Shown piece by piece: positions 33,414 through 42,245 of a stretch of DNA of 64,000 nt; position 1 is the first letter of the stretch, and the number at the start of each line of letters is the position of its first letter. The DNA lies in NCBI GenBank assembly GCA_041600415.1, contig JBFIKF010000001.1, positions 186,001 through 250,000 on the forward strand, given 5' to 3'. Origin of the DNA: JBFJKD01 sp041600415. GTDB taxonomy: Bacteria; Pseudomonadota; Gammaproteobacteria; Pseudomonadales; Porticoccaceae. The notes beneath the pieces are model-generated. The model worked only from the letters and a program-made list of their open reading frames with translations, was not told the DNA's origin and did not search any database. The position numbers were made by a program, and so were the translations under genes.

Positions 33414-35327
33414 GTGGCACAACACCCACCCCGAAGTCTGGAACGCAGTCAGTTTGCGCTGCTTAAATCCAGGCGATTTTTGCCGTTCTTCCTCACCCAG
33501 TTTAGCGGTGCGTTAAACGATAATTTGTTCAAAAACGCACTGCTGGTGCTGCTGGTTAGTGGCGGTCTGGCGGTCGGTCATGTGAACACGAATACGCTGG
33601 TCAACCTCGCGGCCGGACTGTTCATATTGCCATTTTTTCTGTTTTCGGCGCTGGCTGGTCAATGCGCAGATAAATACGAAAAATCGGCAATTATTCGCAA
33701 AGTAAAAATGGCGGAAATAGTAATTATGCTGGTGGCGTGCGCCGCGCTGTGGTGGCAGCTGCCAGGATTATTGTTGGCGGTATTGTTTGCCATGGGCGCG
33801 CAGTCGGCATTTTTTGGTCCGGTGAAGTACGCGATTATTCCACAACACCTTAACGAGTCGGAATTAGTGGGTGGTAATGCACAGGTGGAAAGCGGCACAT
33901 TTATTGCCATTTTATTGGGCACGATCGGTGGCAGCGTGTTGGGTGGCCTGGCTGACCCACGTGCGCTGATTGGTGTCACCGTCATCGCGGTGGCGTTGCT
34001 CGGCTGGTTATGCAGCAGGGCAATCCCCCGTGCGGAACCCAAGGCGCCACAATTAAAAATTGACTGGAATGTGGCACGGGAAAGCTGGGCATTGATGAAA
34101 ATGGCTGGCGAAAGAAAAGACGTACTGTTGTCGATTCTTGGTATTTCCTGGTTCTGGTTGATTGGCGCCAGTTACCTGACCCAGATACCCAACTTCGTGG
34201 TCTCCGTACTGCATGGTGAGGCGCAACTAATTGCTCTGGTATTGAGTGCTTTTATTGTTGGCGTCGCCGGTGGTTCCCTGTTGTGCGAACGTCTTAGCGG
34301 CCACAAGGTGGAGTTGGGATTAGTGCCCTTTGGTTCCCTGGGGTTGAGTATATTCGGTATTGATCTTTTTTTTGCGGCGCAGGCCTATCAATTGGCGGTG
34401 ACTGAGGAATTAGTCGGAGCTCTGGCATTTGCCCTGCGTGCCGAGGGCGTGCGTGTGCTTGTGGATCTTGCGCTGATCGGTATGTTCGGCAGTTTTTATA
34501 TCGTGCCGTTGTACGCACTGATTCAGTTGCGCACTGCGCCGCAAAAACGCGCCCGCGTCATTGCCAGTAATAACATTATGAATGCGCTATTTATGGTGCT
34601 GGCCAGCGTGTTTGGCATTTTATTTTTGGGTATGGCGGATTTCAGTATTCCGGAGTTCTATCTCGTTCTCGCGTTGATGAATATCGCGGTGGCTGCGTTT
34701 ATTTACGCGCAGGTGCCGGAATTTGCCGCGCGTTTTCTGGTGTGGTTACTGACCCACACCCTGTATCGGGTCCGCCACACAGGGCTGGAATATATTCCAG
34801 AAAAAGGTGGTGCACTGATTGCGAGCAATCACGTTAGCTATGTGGATGCCCTGTTGATAAGTGGTGAAGTCCGACGGCCGATACGGTTTATCATGTATAA
34901 ACCAATTTTTGATATTCCGGTGCTAAATTTTATTTTCCGGGTGGGTGGCGCTATTCCTATATGCTCCCGCAGCGAAGATGAACAGGTGTACGACGCGGCG
35001 ATGAACAGCATCGCCGAAGGGCTGGCGCGGGGAGATTTGCTGGCAATTTTCCCGGAAGGTCAGCTCACACGAAATGGCGAGATGCATGAATTCAAGGCGG
35101 GTATCGAGCGTATTATCCAACGTACGCCAGTGCCTGTAGTGCCAATTGCGCTACGCGGATTGTGGGGCAGTTTTTTTAGTCACAGCGGCCCCGGTGCTTT
35201 TAAAAACCCACTACGTCGGTTTCGCAGCCGAGTAACAGTGGCGGCCGGTGAACCGCTAGAACCAGAAAACGTCAACGCGGCACGTTTGTACGCTACCGTG
35301 CTGGCGTTGCGCGGCGCGGAACAGTAG
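33414..35327 (+). CDS. MFS transporter fused to PlsC-type acyltransferase (LplT-Aas-like)
   Basis: The 637-residue protein joins an N-terminal MFS domain of 12 segments (about 1-435; SGALNDNLFKNALLV is the LplT-type start) to a C-terminal acyltransferase. The latter has NHVSYVD near residue 469 and FPEGQLT near 545. LplT flips lysophospholipids inward and Aas reacylates them, so the fusion would couple uptake to repair of lysophospholipids. The acyl-ACP synthetase (AMP-binding) part found in full Aas fusions is absent. The start is a GTG at 33414, 20 bases after the crotonase. Confidence 0.88.
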   Translation: MAQHPPRSLERSQFALLKSRRFLPFFLTQFSGALNDNLFKNALLVLLVSGGLAVGHVNTNTLVNLAAGLFILPFFLFSALAGQCADKYEKSAIIRKVKMAEIVIMLVACAALWWQLPGLLLAVLFAMGAQSAFFGPVKYAIIPQHLNESELVGGNAQVESGTFIAILLGTIGGSVLGGLADPRALIGVTVIAVALLGWLCSRAIPRAEPKAPQLKIDWNVARESWALMKMAGERKDVLLSILGISWFWLIGASYLTQIPNFVVSVLHGEAQLIALVLSAFIVGVAGGSLLCERLSGHKVELGLVPFGSLGLSIFGIDLFFAAQAYQLAVTEELVGALAFALRAEGVRVLVDLALIGMFGSFYIVPLYALIQLRTAPQKRARVIASNNIMNALFMVLASVFGILFLGMADFSIPEFYLVLALMNIAVAAFIYAQVPEFAARFLVWLLTHTLYRVRHTGLEYIPEKGGALIASNHVSYVDALLISGEVRRPIRFIMYKPIFDIPVLNFIFRVGGAIPICSRSEDEQVYDAAMNSIAEGLARGDLLAIFPEGQLTRNGEMHEFKAGIERIIQRTPVPVVPIALRGLWGSFFSHSGPGAFKNPLRRFRSRVTVAAGEPLEPENVNAARLYATVLALRGAEQ

Positions 35328-35357
35328 CTACGTAAATCATTAGCGACGGAGTAAAGC

Positions 35358-36629
35358 ATGACACTTTCGACCAAAATTTTACTTGGAATGTTGCTCGGCG
35401 TTGTGCTGGGCGCTGGGTTTAATGTTCTGTCGGCGCAATCGCCCCAGGTAGCCCAGGTGTCCGGGTGGCTGGTCAGCAATGTGTTTGATGTGGTCGGGCA
35501 AATATTTGTAGCCTCCCTGAAGCTGCTGGTGGTACCACTGGTATTTGTATCTCTGGTCTGCGGTAGCAGCGCCATGGGGGTGAATGCGCGCATGGGTCAG
35601 ATGGCGGGGAAAACCCTAGGCCTGTATTTGCTGACCACCGCGCTGGCGGTGACTCTGGCACTGTTGCTGGCCAACACGATCAATCCGGGCGAAGGTCTGA
35701 CGCTGACCAGTACCAGTACTTACGAAGCGCCGGTCGCACCATCACCCAAACAGGTTTTAATCGATATTTTTCCGACCAACCCCGTGCAGGCGATGGCCCA
35801 GGGCAATATGTTGCAGATTATTGTGTTCGCGATTTTAATGGGGCTGGCGATTACCCACAGCGGCGCACCGGGAAGTAAAATCCTGGAATTTTTTCAGAAC
35901 TTTAACGATGTCATTATGACCATGGTGTCGTTTCTGATGCATATGGCACCCTACGGCGTGTTCTGCCTGCTTGCCAAGCTATTCAGTGAACTGGGTATTA
36001 GCGCCATTGCGGATCTTGCAAAATATTTTCTGGCGGTGGTGCTGGTTCTGCTTCTCCACGGTACCCTGGTGTATGGATTTTTATTTACAGCACTGGCGCG
36101 CCTCAATCCCCTGACACTCCTTAAAAACATTCGTCCGGCGCTGCTATTTGCGTTTAGCACTTCGTCGAGCAGTGCGACCCTGCCAGTCACCCTGAACGTA
36201 GCGCGGCAGCGAATCGGAATCGACAATTCAGTTGCCGCGTTTACGTTGCCGTTGGGCGCCACTATTAATATGGACGGTACGGCCATCATGCAGGGCGTCG
36301 CTACGGTTTTTATTGCACAGGCGTTTAACGTAGATATTTCCATGGGCGGTTATGTGGCGGTGGTATTGACTGCCACGTTGGCGTCGATCGGAACCGCTGG
36401 CGTCCCCGGGGTGGGGCTGATTACGCTGTCCATGGTGTTACAACAGGTGGGTTTGCCGGTGGAGGGCATTGCGCTGATTATCGGCGTCGACCGCTTGCTG
36501 GATATGCTGCGCACGGCGGTCAACGTTGGTGGCGATTGTATGGTCTCCACGGTGGTGGCGAAGAGTGAAAACCTGTTGGACACAGCGGTATTTAATGAAG
36601 TGTCCGACAGGGACGAATACACCACATGA
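35358..36629 (+). CDS. Dicarboxylate/amino acid:cation symporter (DAACS)
   Basis: This is an inner-membrane sodium- or proton-coupled carrier of the GltP/DctA family. The 423-residue protein shows about eight membrane segments plus the two re-entrant hairpins. It carries the serine-rich loop FSTSSSSATLPVT and the sodium-site GATINMDGTAIMQG, then GVPGVGLITLSMVLQQVGLP and DRLLDMLRTAVNVGGD. Substrate (glutamate/aspartate or C4-dicarboxylate) cannot be fixed. GGAG lies 8 bases before the ATG. It follows the MFS-acyltransferase gene by 30 bases, possibly on the same transcript. Confidence 0.93.
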   Translation: MTLSTKILLGMLLGVVLGAGFNVLSAQSPQVAQVSGWLVSNVFDVVGQIFVASLKLLVVPLVFVSLVCGSSAMGVNARMGQMAGKTLGLYLLTTALAVTLALLLANTINPGEGLTLTSTSTYEAPVAPSPKQVLIDIFPTNPVQAMAQGNMLQIIVFAILMGLAITHSGAPGSKILEFFQNFNDVIMTMVSFLMHMAPYGVFCLLAKLFSELGISAIADLAKYFLAVVLVLLLHGTLVYGFLFTALARLNPLTLLKNIRPALLFAFSTSSSSATLPVTLNVARQRIGIDNSVAAFTLPLGATINMDGTAIMQGVATVFIAQAFNVDISMGGYVAVVLTATLASIGTAGVPGVGLITLSMVLQQVGLPVEGIALIIGVDRLLDMLRTAVNVGGDCMVSTVVAKSENLLDTAVFNEVSDRDEYTT

Positions 36630-36799
36630 TTACAGTAGACGTCGAGAGCTGGCGTATTAAAGGATGATGATTAATTAGACGAACACCCCCGTACATTTTG
36701 CTGGTCTGCAGGGTGGTGATAGTCTGCGCCTCCACACCAACGGCGATCGTAAGGGAGGCCCGCGTCGCCCCGATTGCCTATGGTGAGCCTATCCCTTGG

Positions 36800-37708
36800 T
36801 CAGGGTGCTGCCCCGGTGGACAGCCAGTGGGCGCACTCGGCCCCCAGCTCGGACATAGCCATATCTTCGTAGCGTTGGCTTTGGGCCGGGCTCAATGTAT
36901 CGCGCCAACGGCCATTGGTACCTTTGTTGATAAATGTCTGCGCGCCCCCTTCCCAGAAGGCGCCGCCCACGGGCACCGAGCCGGGAGCATGATTTTTCAT
37001 ATAGTCAAAACTACAGTGTTCCACAATCGCGTCCCAGTTCAGCTCGGCGCGAGGAATATCGAGAAATTCGGCAATACGCCCTATTTCTCCGGGTAGATCC
37101 TTGCGCAGTTGCGCGAAATGTACCAGATGAACATTGGGCAGGTCCCGCACTGCCCACCAGGAGCGCAGGTTTTCCCAGAACGGCCAAAACGGATGACCGT
37201 TCTTATCCAGCCATTCGTCGTAGTACTGGGAGATGGAGTGCGGTGGTTTTTCGATGGGTGGTCCAACCCGTCCCGGGGTGTCGTTAAGGGCTTCGTACCA
37301 GGCGGCATTGGCGTTGGCGTGATGGTTGTACATGCTCCACAGGACATCCCGCCCATCGCGGGCAATATAGAGATATTTTGCCCGGGGGGAAAAAACCAGT
37401 GCATCCAGGGGCAGATGGGTTTTCACAAATCGACGGTGGCTTTGCGCTTCCAGGGCGGCTAGTTTGACAGTCTTGGGGGGCACGCGCAGATCCACCCAGG
37501 GGGACATCTCCGCTACCGGTAAATCCGGTTGGCCATTAAAAATAAGCTGTGACACGATTTGTTGCATCCAGGTAGTTCCGGACTTTGCGTAGGTGGCGAT
37601 CACAATATCATCGTCGCGAAACTGAAAATCGTTCCACACAGTAGAATCAAAGTGGTGGTTGTGAAACTCACGTTGCTTCTGCGGCCAGGAAATCGTGTCT
37701 GCGCTCAT
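36800..37708 (-). CDS. PAPS-dependent sulfotransferase
   Basis: The 302-residue cytoplasmic protein is a Sulfotransfer_1 enzyme moving sulfate from PAPS to a hydroxyl or amine. It has the 5'-phosphosulfate loop YAKSGTTW (residues 40-47), catalytic-type His98 in RFVKTHLP, the 3'-phosphate motif ARDGRDVLWS and the late FINKGTNGRWRDTLS. This is the cytosolic aryl/steroid-type pattern, uncommon in ordinary bacterial core regions, so the acceptor is probably a small molecule or lipid. GGAGG precedes the ATG by 8 bases, and a perfect 15-bp inverted repeat lies just upstream. It stands alone. Confidence 0.9.
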   Translation of the reverse strand: MSADTISWPQKQREFHNHHFDSTVWNDFQFRDDDIVIATYAKSGTTWMQQIVSQLIFNGQPDLPVAEMSPWVDLRVPPKTVKLAALEAQSHRRFVKTHLPLDALVFSPRAKYLYIARDGRDVLWSMYNHHANANAAWYEALNDTPGRVGPPIEKPPHSISQYYDEWLDKNGHPFWPFWENLRSWWAVRDLPNVHLVHFAQLRKDLPGEIGRIAEFLDIPRAELNWDAIVEHCSFDYMKNHAPGSVPVGGAFWEGGAQTFINKGTNGRWRDTLSPAQSQRYEDMAMSELGAECAHWLSTGAAP

Positions 37709-37722
37709 GCTACGTGCCTCCG

Positions 37723-37737
37723 TAAACCATTGGTTTA
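37723..37737. promoter_or_regulatory. Inverted repeat upstream of the sulfotransferase; possible operator
   Basis: TAAACCATTGGTTTA is a perfect 7+1+7 palindrome placed immediately upstream of the GGAGG ribosome-binding site of the leftward sulfotransferase gene. A repressor bound here could block transcription start or elongation. No regulator gene is adjacent, so the binding protein is unknown. Confidence 0.4.
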
Positions 37738-37829
37738 TTAAATGAGTAGTGCAAATTTCCGATGTGAAGTCAGGGCGTTGACGTTAACTCCATGCCGAAC
37801 CAATGTTCTGCTGAAAAGCCGGAAAATAT

Positions 37830-39104
37830 TTAGCTGAAAATGGCTTTAAATATTATAAAAAATACTATCGACAAAGCGGCGCCGGCGGGCAACGTAATTA
37901 ACCACGACATAAAAATAGTGCCCACCACCCGCAAATTAATTGCGGCAATACCGCGCGCAATGCCCACCCCCAGCACCGCACCCACCAGCGTATGGGTAGT
38001 GGAAACCGGCAGACCAATGCCAGAGGCCGCGACCACTGTGGCCGCCGCGCCGAGCTCGGCGGCAAAGCCGCGGCTCGGGGTCAGCTCCGTAATCTTTTTG
38101 CCAACCGTCGCCATCACCTTGAATCCGTAGGTGGCCAGCCCAATGACGATACCGAGCCCACCCAGCAAAAGGATCCACGGGGGCATACTTGACTGACCGG
38201 CTACCGCACCCGATTTGACCACGTTAACGACAGCCGCCAGGGGGCCCACCGCATTGGCCACGTCGTTGGAGCCGTGAGCAAATGCCATGCTACAGGCGGT
38301 GAAGATCATCAAAACGGCAAACACCCGCTCGACGCTGGCAAAGCGGTTAACGCGGTCGGCGACGTCGTCTTTCTGCACGCGGCTAAGTAGAACGGTGCCG
38401 AGCAAGGAAACTGCGGCACCAACTATTGCTGCAAAAAAAGCACATTCTGCGAAGCTCATGGCGACACCGATATCCTTGAACACGTGCTTAAGGCCTTTCA
38501 GCAGAGTGATCATCGCAATCAGAAAACCCACGCCGAACATGTAAAAAGGTACGTAGCGTTTGGCGTTCGCAAACGGATTAGCACTGTTCAGAATCAATGT
38601 CTGTACGCTGCGAAACAGGAAGTACGAGATAATGCCTGCCAGCAGCGGTGAAACAACCCAACTCGCTACGATGGTCCAGATTTTGTCCCAGTTGACGGCG
38701 GCGGGGGAAATACCGACTGCAGCGAAACCCACTATTGCACCGACAATGGAATGGGTCGTGGAGACGGGCCAGCCCTTCATGCTCGCGAAGAACAGCCAGG
38801 TACCCGCCGCCAGCAGTGATGCCAGCATGCCATATACCAGCAGTTCGGGACTGTCTATTAGTAATGCGGGGTCGATTATGTCATTGCGGATGGTCGAGGT
38901 GACTTCGCCGCCCGCGAGATAGGCGCCGAGGAACTCGAAGACCATCGCAATGCCAATAGCCTGGCGAATGGTTAGCGCGCGTGAGCCCACCGACGTGCCC
39001 ATGGCGTTGGCGACGTCGTTGGCGCCCACTCCCCAGGCCATAAAAAACCCGAGGACGCAGGCCAGAATAATCAGGGTTTGGCCGAATTCTGCGAATAGCG
39101 CCAT
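37830..39104 (-). CDS. Low-affinity inorganic phosphate transporter (PiT family)
   Basis: This is an inner-membrane proton-coupled carrier for metal-phosphate. The 424-residue protein has about ten membrane segments and the two PiT signature repeats GANDVANAMGTSVGS (residues 27-41) and GSNDVANAVGPLAAVV, plus two WPVSTTHS/LPVSTTHT motifs from the internal duplication. It lies 21 bases downstream of its DUF47 partner, the usual pit-accessory arrangement. No Pho box precedes the pair, in keeping with use when phosphate is plentiful. Confidence 0.94.
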   Translation of the reverse strand: MALFAEFGQTLIILACVLGFFMAWGVGANDVANAMGTSVGSRALTIRQAIGIAMVFEFLGAYLAGGEVTSTIRNDIIDPALLIDSPELLVYGMLASLLAAGTWLFFASMKGWPVSTTHSIVGAIVGFAAVGISPAAVNWDKIWTIVASWVVSPLLAGIISYFLFRSVQTLILNSANPFANAKRYVPFYMFGVGFLIAMITLLKGLKHVFKDIGVAMSFAECAFFAAIVGAAVSLLGTVLLSRVQKDDVADRVNRFASVERVFAVLMIFTACSMAFAHGSNDVANAVGPLAAVVNVVKSGAVAGQSSMPPWILLLGGLGIVIGLATYGFKVMATVGKKITELTPSRGFAAELGAAATVVAASGIGLPVSTTHTLVGAVLGVGIARGIAAINLRVVGTIFMSWLITLPAGAALSIVFFIIFKAIFS

Positions 39105-39125
39105 GCTTATTTCCAGTGCGACGGG

Positions 39126-39806
39126 TTAGCGTGCTAGCAGTAACTGCAAGCGGCCACCGACTCGCTCCGCAAGATCGGCCAACTCACCAATACTGTCAAT
39201 GATTTGATAAAGGAACATCACCTCCACTGGCGCGAGCGCAGTTTCCAGTTTGAACAGCCGGTGCCGAATGTCGCGCTCCAGAATATCCGTGCGGTTTTCC
39301 AGTTCGGCGAGCTGCTCTATCAATTCCTCGACAAAGGTCACTTCGCTGCCGGTAAAACCGGTTTCCAGTAGCTCGTCGAGTTCGTTAATAGCTTTGAGGG
39401 CCTGCTGCGTGGCGGAAATGGACGCGGCGAGAAATTCCTTGACGGCGTCCTGGAGTATTTCCGGAATACGCATCTGCCGGCCGAGCATCAAGCCCGCGAT
39501 GTCCTTGGCACGATTTGCGATATGGTCCTGCACGGACAACAGCTCCAGCAAATCGGTGCGCGACACGGGCATAAACAACCCGTTGGGCATATGCAGCCGC
39601 AACTGTTTTTTAAGCTCGTCCGCGCGCCGTTCGGTGGTGTAGATGCGATTGTATACTTCTTCCGCCCCTTGCCAGTCGTTGCCAATGGAAGCTGTCAAAA
39701 ATTCCTGTAACGCTTCCGCGCACTCGACGACCGCCGTCATATGCTCCTGCAGGGGCTTGATGGGGGATTTGCCAAACAGGTTGTACAGCGGATTACCAAT
39801 GGCCAT
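39126..39806 (-). CDS. DUF47/PhoU-like accessory protein of the Pit transporter (TIGR00153)
   Basis: The 226-residue all-helical protein matches the TIGR00153 family, distantly related to PhoU: NPLYNLFGKSPIKPLQEHM at the N-terminus, MPVSRTDLLELLSVQDHIANRAKDIAGL near residue 75-105 and a C-terminal LYQIIDSIGELADLAERVGGRL. These proteins are encoded next to PiT carriers and are thought to regulate them. It precedes the permease by 21 bases and carries a good sigma-70-like promoter upstream. Confidence 0.92.
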   Translation of the reverse strand: MAIGNPLYNLFGKSPIKPLQEHMTAVVECAEALQEFLTASIGNDWQGAEEVYNRIYTTERRADELKKQLRLHMPNGLFMPVSRTDLLELLSVQDHIANRAKDIAGLMLGRQMRIPEILQDAVKEFLAASISATQQALKAINELDELLETGFTGSEVTFVEELIEQLAELENRTDILERDIRHRLFKLETALAPVEVMFLYQIIDSIGELADLAERVGGRLQLLLAR

Positions 39807-39831
39807 ATTTATATTCCATTATCGAAGCGGG

Positions 39832-39860
39832 AGTATAGAGTCGGTGCCGCCGTTTGTCAC
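39832..39860 (-). promoter_or_regulatory. Sigma-70 promoter for the DUF47-pit operon
   Basis: Reading leftward, GTGACA at 39860-39855 and TATACT at 39837-39832 are separated by exactly 17 bp. The -10 lies 25 bases before the DUF47 start codon, which would leave a leader of about 20 bases. Confidence 0.6.
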
Positions 39861-39901
39861 ATGGTTCTCCCCCGTAGCGGCGCCGAAATCTGAGCATGGC
39901 G

Positions 39902-41989
39902 CTACACCTGGGCATAGCGCTCTACGCCCCTCAGCCAGCGCCTGACGATGGCGCCGGCGGTCTGAGGTTGATCGCGCAACAGGGCTTCGGCGGTCCGTTT
40001 AACGTCCGGCAACAGCTGCGCATCCCGCAGCAGGTCGGCAATGCGCAACTGCATTTCACCGGTTTGGCGCGTGCCGAGGAATTCGCCGGGGCCGCGCAAT
40101 TGCAGATCCTTCTCCGCGATAACGAAACCGTCGCTGGTTTCGCGCATAACCCGCAGGCGCTCGCTGGCGAGCCGTGACAGAGGTGAGCCGTAAAGCAGTA
40201 CGCAGTGACTTTCTGCACTGCCGCGCCCCACCCTGCCGCGCAGCTGGTGCAATTGAGCGAGACCCAGGCGTTCCGGGTTGTCGATAATCATCAAGCTGGC
40301 ATTAGCCACGTCCACCCCCACTTCGATCACTGTCGTGGCCACCAGTAACTGCAACTTGCCGGATTTAAACGCGGACATCACGGCAACTTTTTCCCTGGGC
40401 TTGAGCCGTCCATGCACCAGGCCAATCCTCAGTTCCGGCAGCGCCAGACGTAGTTCATCGGCGGTGGCGGACGCGGCCTGGGCGTTTAACAACTCAGACT
40501 CCTCGATTAGTGTGCATACCCAATAGGCCTGGCGCCCTTCCCCGCAAGCAGCGCGCACCCGCGCTATCACCTGGGCGCGACGTTCAGCGCCGACCAGCGC
40601 TGTGGTCACCGGACTGCGCCCAGGGGGGAGTTCGTCGATGATCGAGCAGTCGAGATCCGCATAGGCGCTCATGGCCAGGGTGCGTGGGATGGGGGTGGCG
40701 GTCATAATCAGCTGATGAGGCATATCTCCTGCGGAGCTTTTTTCCCTGAGGGCGAGGCGCTGGTGAACGCCAAAGCGGTGTTGTTCGTCAATGATGGACA
40801 AGCCAAGTTTGTGAAACGCCACACCTTCCTGAAACAGCGCATGGGTGCCAATCACCAGTTGCGCGCTGCCATCGTGGATGGCGGCTAATTGTGTGTCGCG
40901 GGTCTTGCCGGTTAATTTTCCGGTTAGCAGTGCAATGCCGATGCCGATGGGTGCCAACCAGTTTTCGAAATTATTGCGATGCTGCTCGGCCACGATTTCG
41001 GTGGGCACCATGATCGCCGCCTGATAGCCACCGCCGATTGCCTGTAATGCCGCCAGGGCAGCAACCAGTGTTTTTCCCGAACCCACGTCCCCCTGCAGCA
41101 GGCGCAGCATTGGTACTGGTCGGGTCAGATCCGTAGCAATCTCCGTCGCCACTCGCCGCTGGGCGCCAGTCGGCGCAAAGGGCAAACTGGCGAGGAAGCG
41201 CTCCAGCAGTTCTGCGCATTTCGGCAAACTGGGGGCGGGCTGGGCCTGCACTTTGTGGCGCAGTAGTAGCAGGCTAAGGTGATGGGCGAGCAACTCTTCG
41301 AAAGCCAGGCGCTGTTGTGCGGGGTGTTGTCCATTGGCAAGCTGGTCGATGGGGGCATCCAGAGGGGGGCGGTGCAGCAGGGTTAACGCTTGTGCCAGGC
41401 TTATGTGCCCGGTGTTTTTGTCGCCATAAATATTTTTCACGCTGGTTGATAATTCGGGGAGATTATCGGCGGTCAATAACTGCAATGCCTGGGTAGTCAG
41501 GGCCCGCAGGCGCTGTTGGGTCACACCTTCCAGTGTGGGGTAGACGGGAGTCAGGTGCGTCGCCAGTGGCGCCGGATGGTGCGGGTCGAGCCGTTCGTAT
41601 TCCGGGTGGTACAACTCCAGCCCGGCGCTCCCCAGACGCACCTCACCGAAGCAACGCAGGTGCGTACCGATCGCGAGGTTGGCCCGTTGTGCGGCAGTGA
41701 AGTGGAAGAAGCGCAGGGTCGCGGTGCCGGTGTTGTCCTGCACCTTACACATCAGGCTACGACGGCGCCCGAAAACAATGTCGCAACCGCGCACCTGCCC
41801 CTCAATCACCACGGACGCGTTGGGCGTCAGAGCGCCGATCGGAGTAACCCGCGTGCGGTCCAGATAACGGCTGGGCAGATGAAACAGCACATCTTGCACG
41901 GTGTGGATGCCCAGGCGGGCGAGCTTGTCGCCGCTGTGCCTGCCCACGCCGCGTAGTTGTGTAACCGGAATATTATCCAGCGTCGGCAC
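39902..41989 (-). CDS. recG: ATP-dependent DNA helicase RecG
   Basis: RecG remodels stalled forks and Holliday junctions. The 695-residue protein has the N-terminal OB/wedge domain (about 60-150), helicase motif I GDVGSGKT (about 302), a DExH-type motif II as DEQHRFG, and the late helicase motifs QLRGRVGRG. The TRG-region SRLASERLRVMRETSDGF and the C-terminal LRGPGEFLGTRQ follow. The start is a GTG at 41989 that aligns with the family N-terminus but lacks a strong ribosome-binding site. It belongs to the rpoZ-spoT-ridA-recG block, here interrupted by an opposite-strand oxidoreductase. Confidence 0.96.
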   Translation of the reverse strand: MPTLDNIPVTQLRGVGRHSGDKLARLGIHTVQDVLFHLPSRYLDRTRVTPIGALTPNASVVIEGQVRGCDIVFGRRRSLMCKVQDNTGTATLRFFHFTAAQRANLAIGTHLRCFGEVRLGSAGLELYHPEYERLDPHHPAPLATHLTPVYPTLEGVTQQRLRALTTQALQLLTADNLPELSTSVKNIYGDKNTGHISLAQALTLLHRPPLDAPIDQLANGQHPAQQRLAFEELLAHHLSLLLLRHKVQAQPAPSLPKCAELLERFLASLPFAPTGAQRRVATEIATDLTRPVPMLRLLQGDVGSGKTLVAALAALQAIGGGYQAAIMVPTEIVAEQHRNNFENWLAPIGIGIALLTGKLTGKTRDTQLAAIHDGSAQLVIGTHALFQEGVAFHKLGLSIIDEQHRFGVHQRLALREKSSAGDMPHQLIMTATPIPRTLAMSAYADLDCSIIDELPPGRSPVTTALVGAERRAQVIARVRAACGEGRQAYWVCTLIEESELLNAQAASATADELRLALPELRIGLVHGRLKPREKVAVMSAFKSGKLQLLVATTVIEVGVDVANASLMIIDNPERLGLAQLHQLRGRVGRGSAESHCVLLYGSPLSRLASERLRVMRETSDGFVIAEKDLQLRGPGEFLGTRQTGEMQLRIADLLRDAQLLPDVKRTAEALLRDQPQTAGAIVRRWLRGVERYAQV

Positions 41990-42245
41990 GGGTAAGATTT
42001 CTCAGGGTCGGCATTTCAATTAAGGCGCTCTGGGCTACGGGATTAGACCAATCGGGCACAGCGTGGATTACCGCGTTAGAAAAGTTATTCCCCATCATAA
42101 TAGCGATTACCTGCTGGTGGGTAAAATTCGTTGAGCTCGCGATCTGAGTAACCTGTGTTATCTTTTAGCCCGGTGAGCTCCTCTGCATCTCGCGTTAGTT
42201 AACGGGGCAGCGTTGGATTGATGGCACGCATTAAGGGAGACGCGT

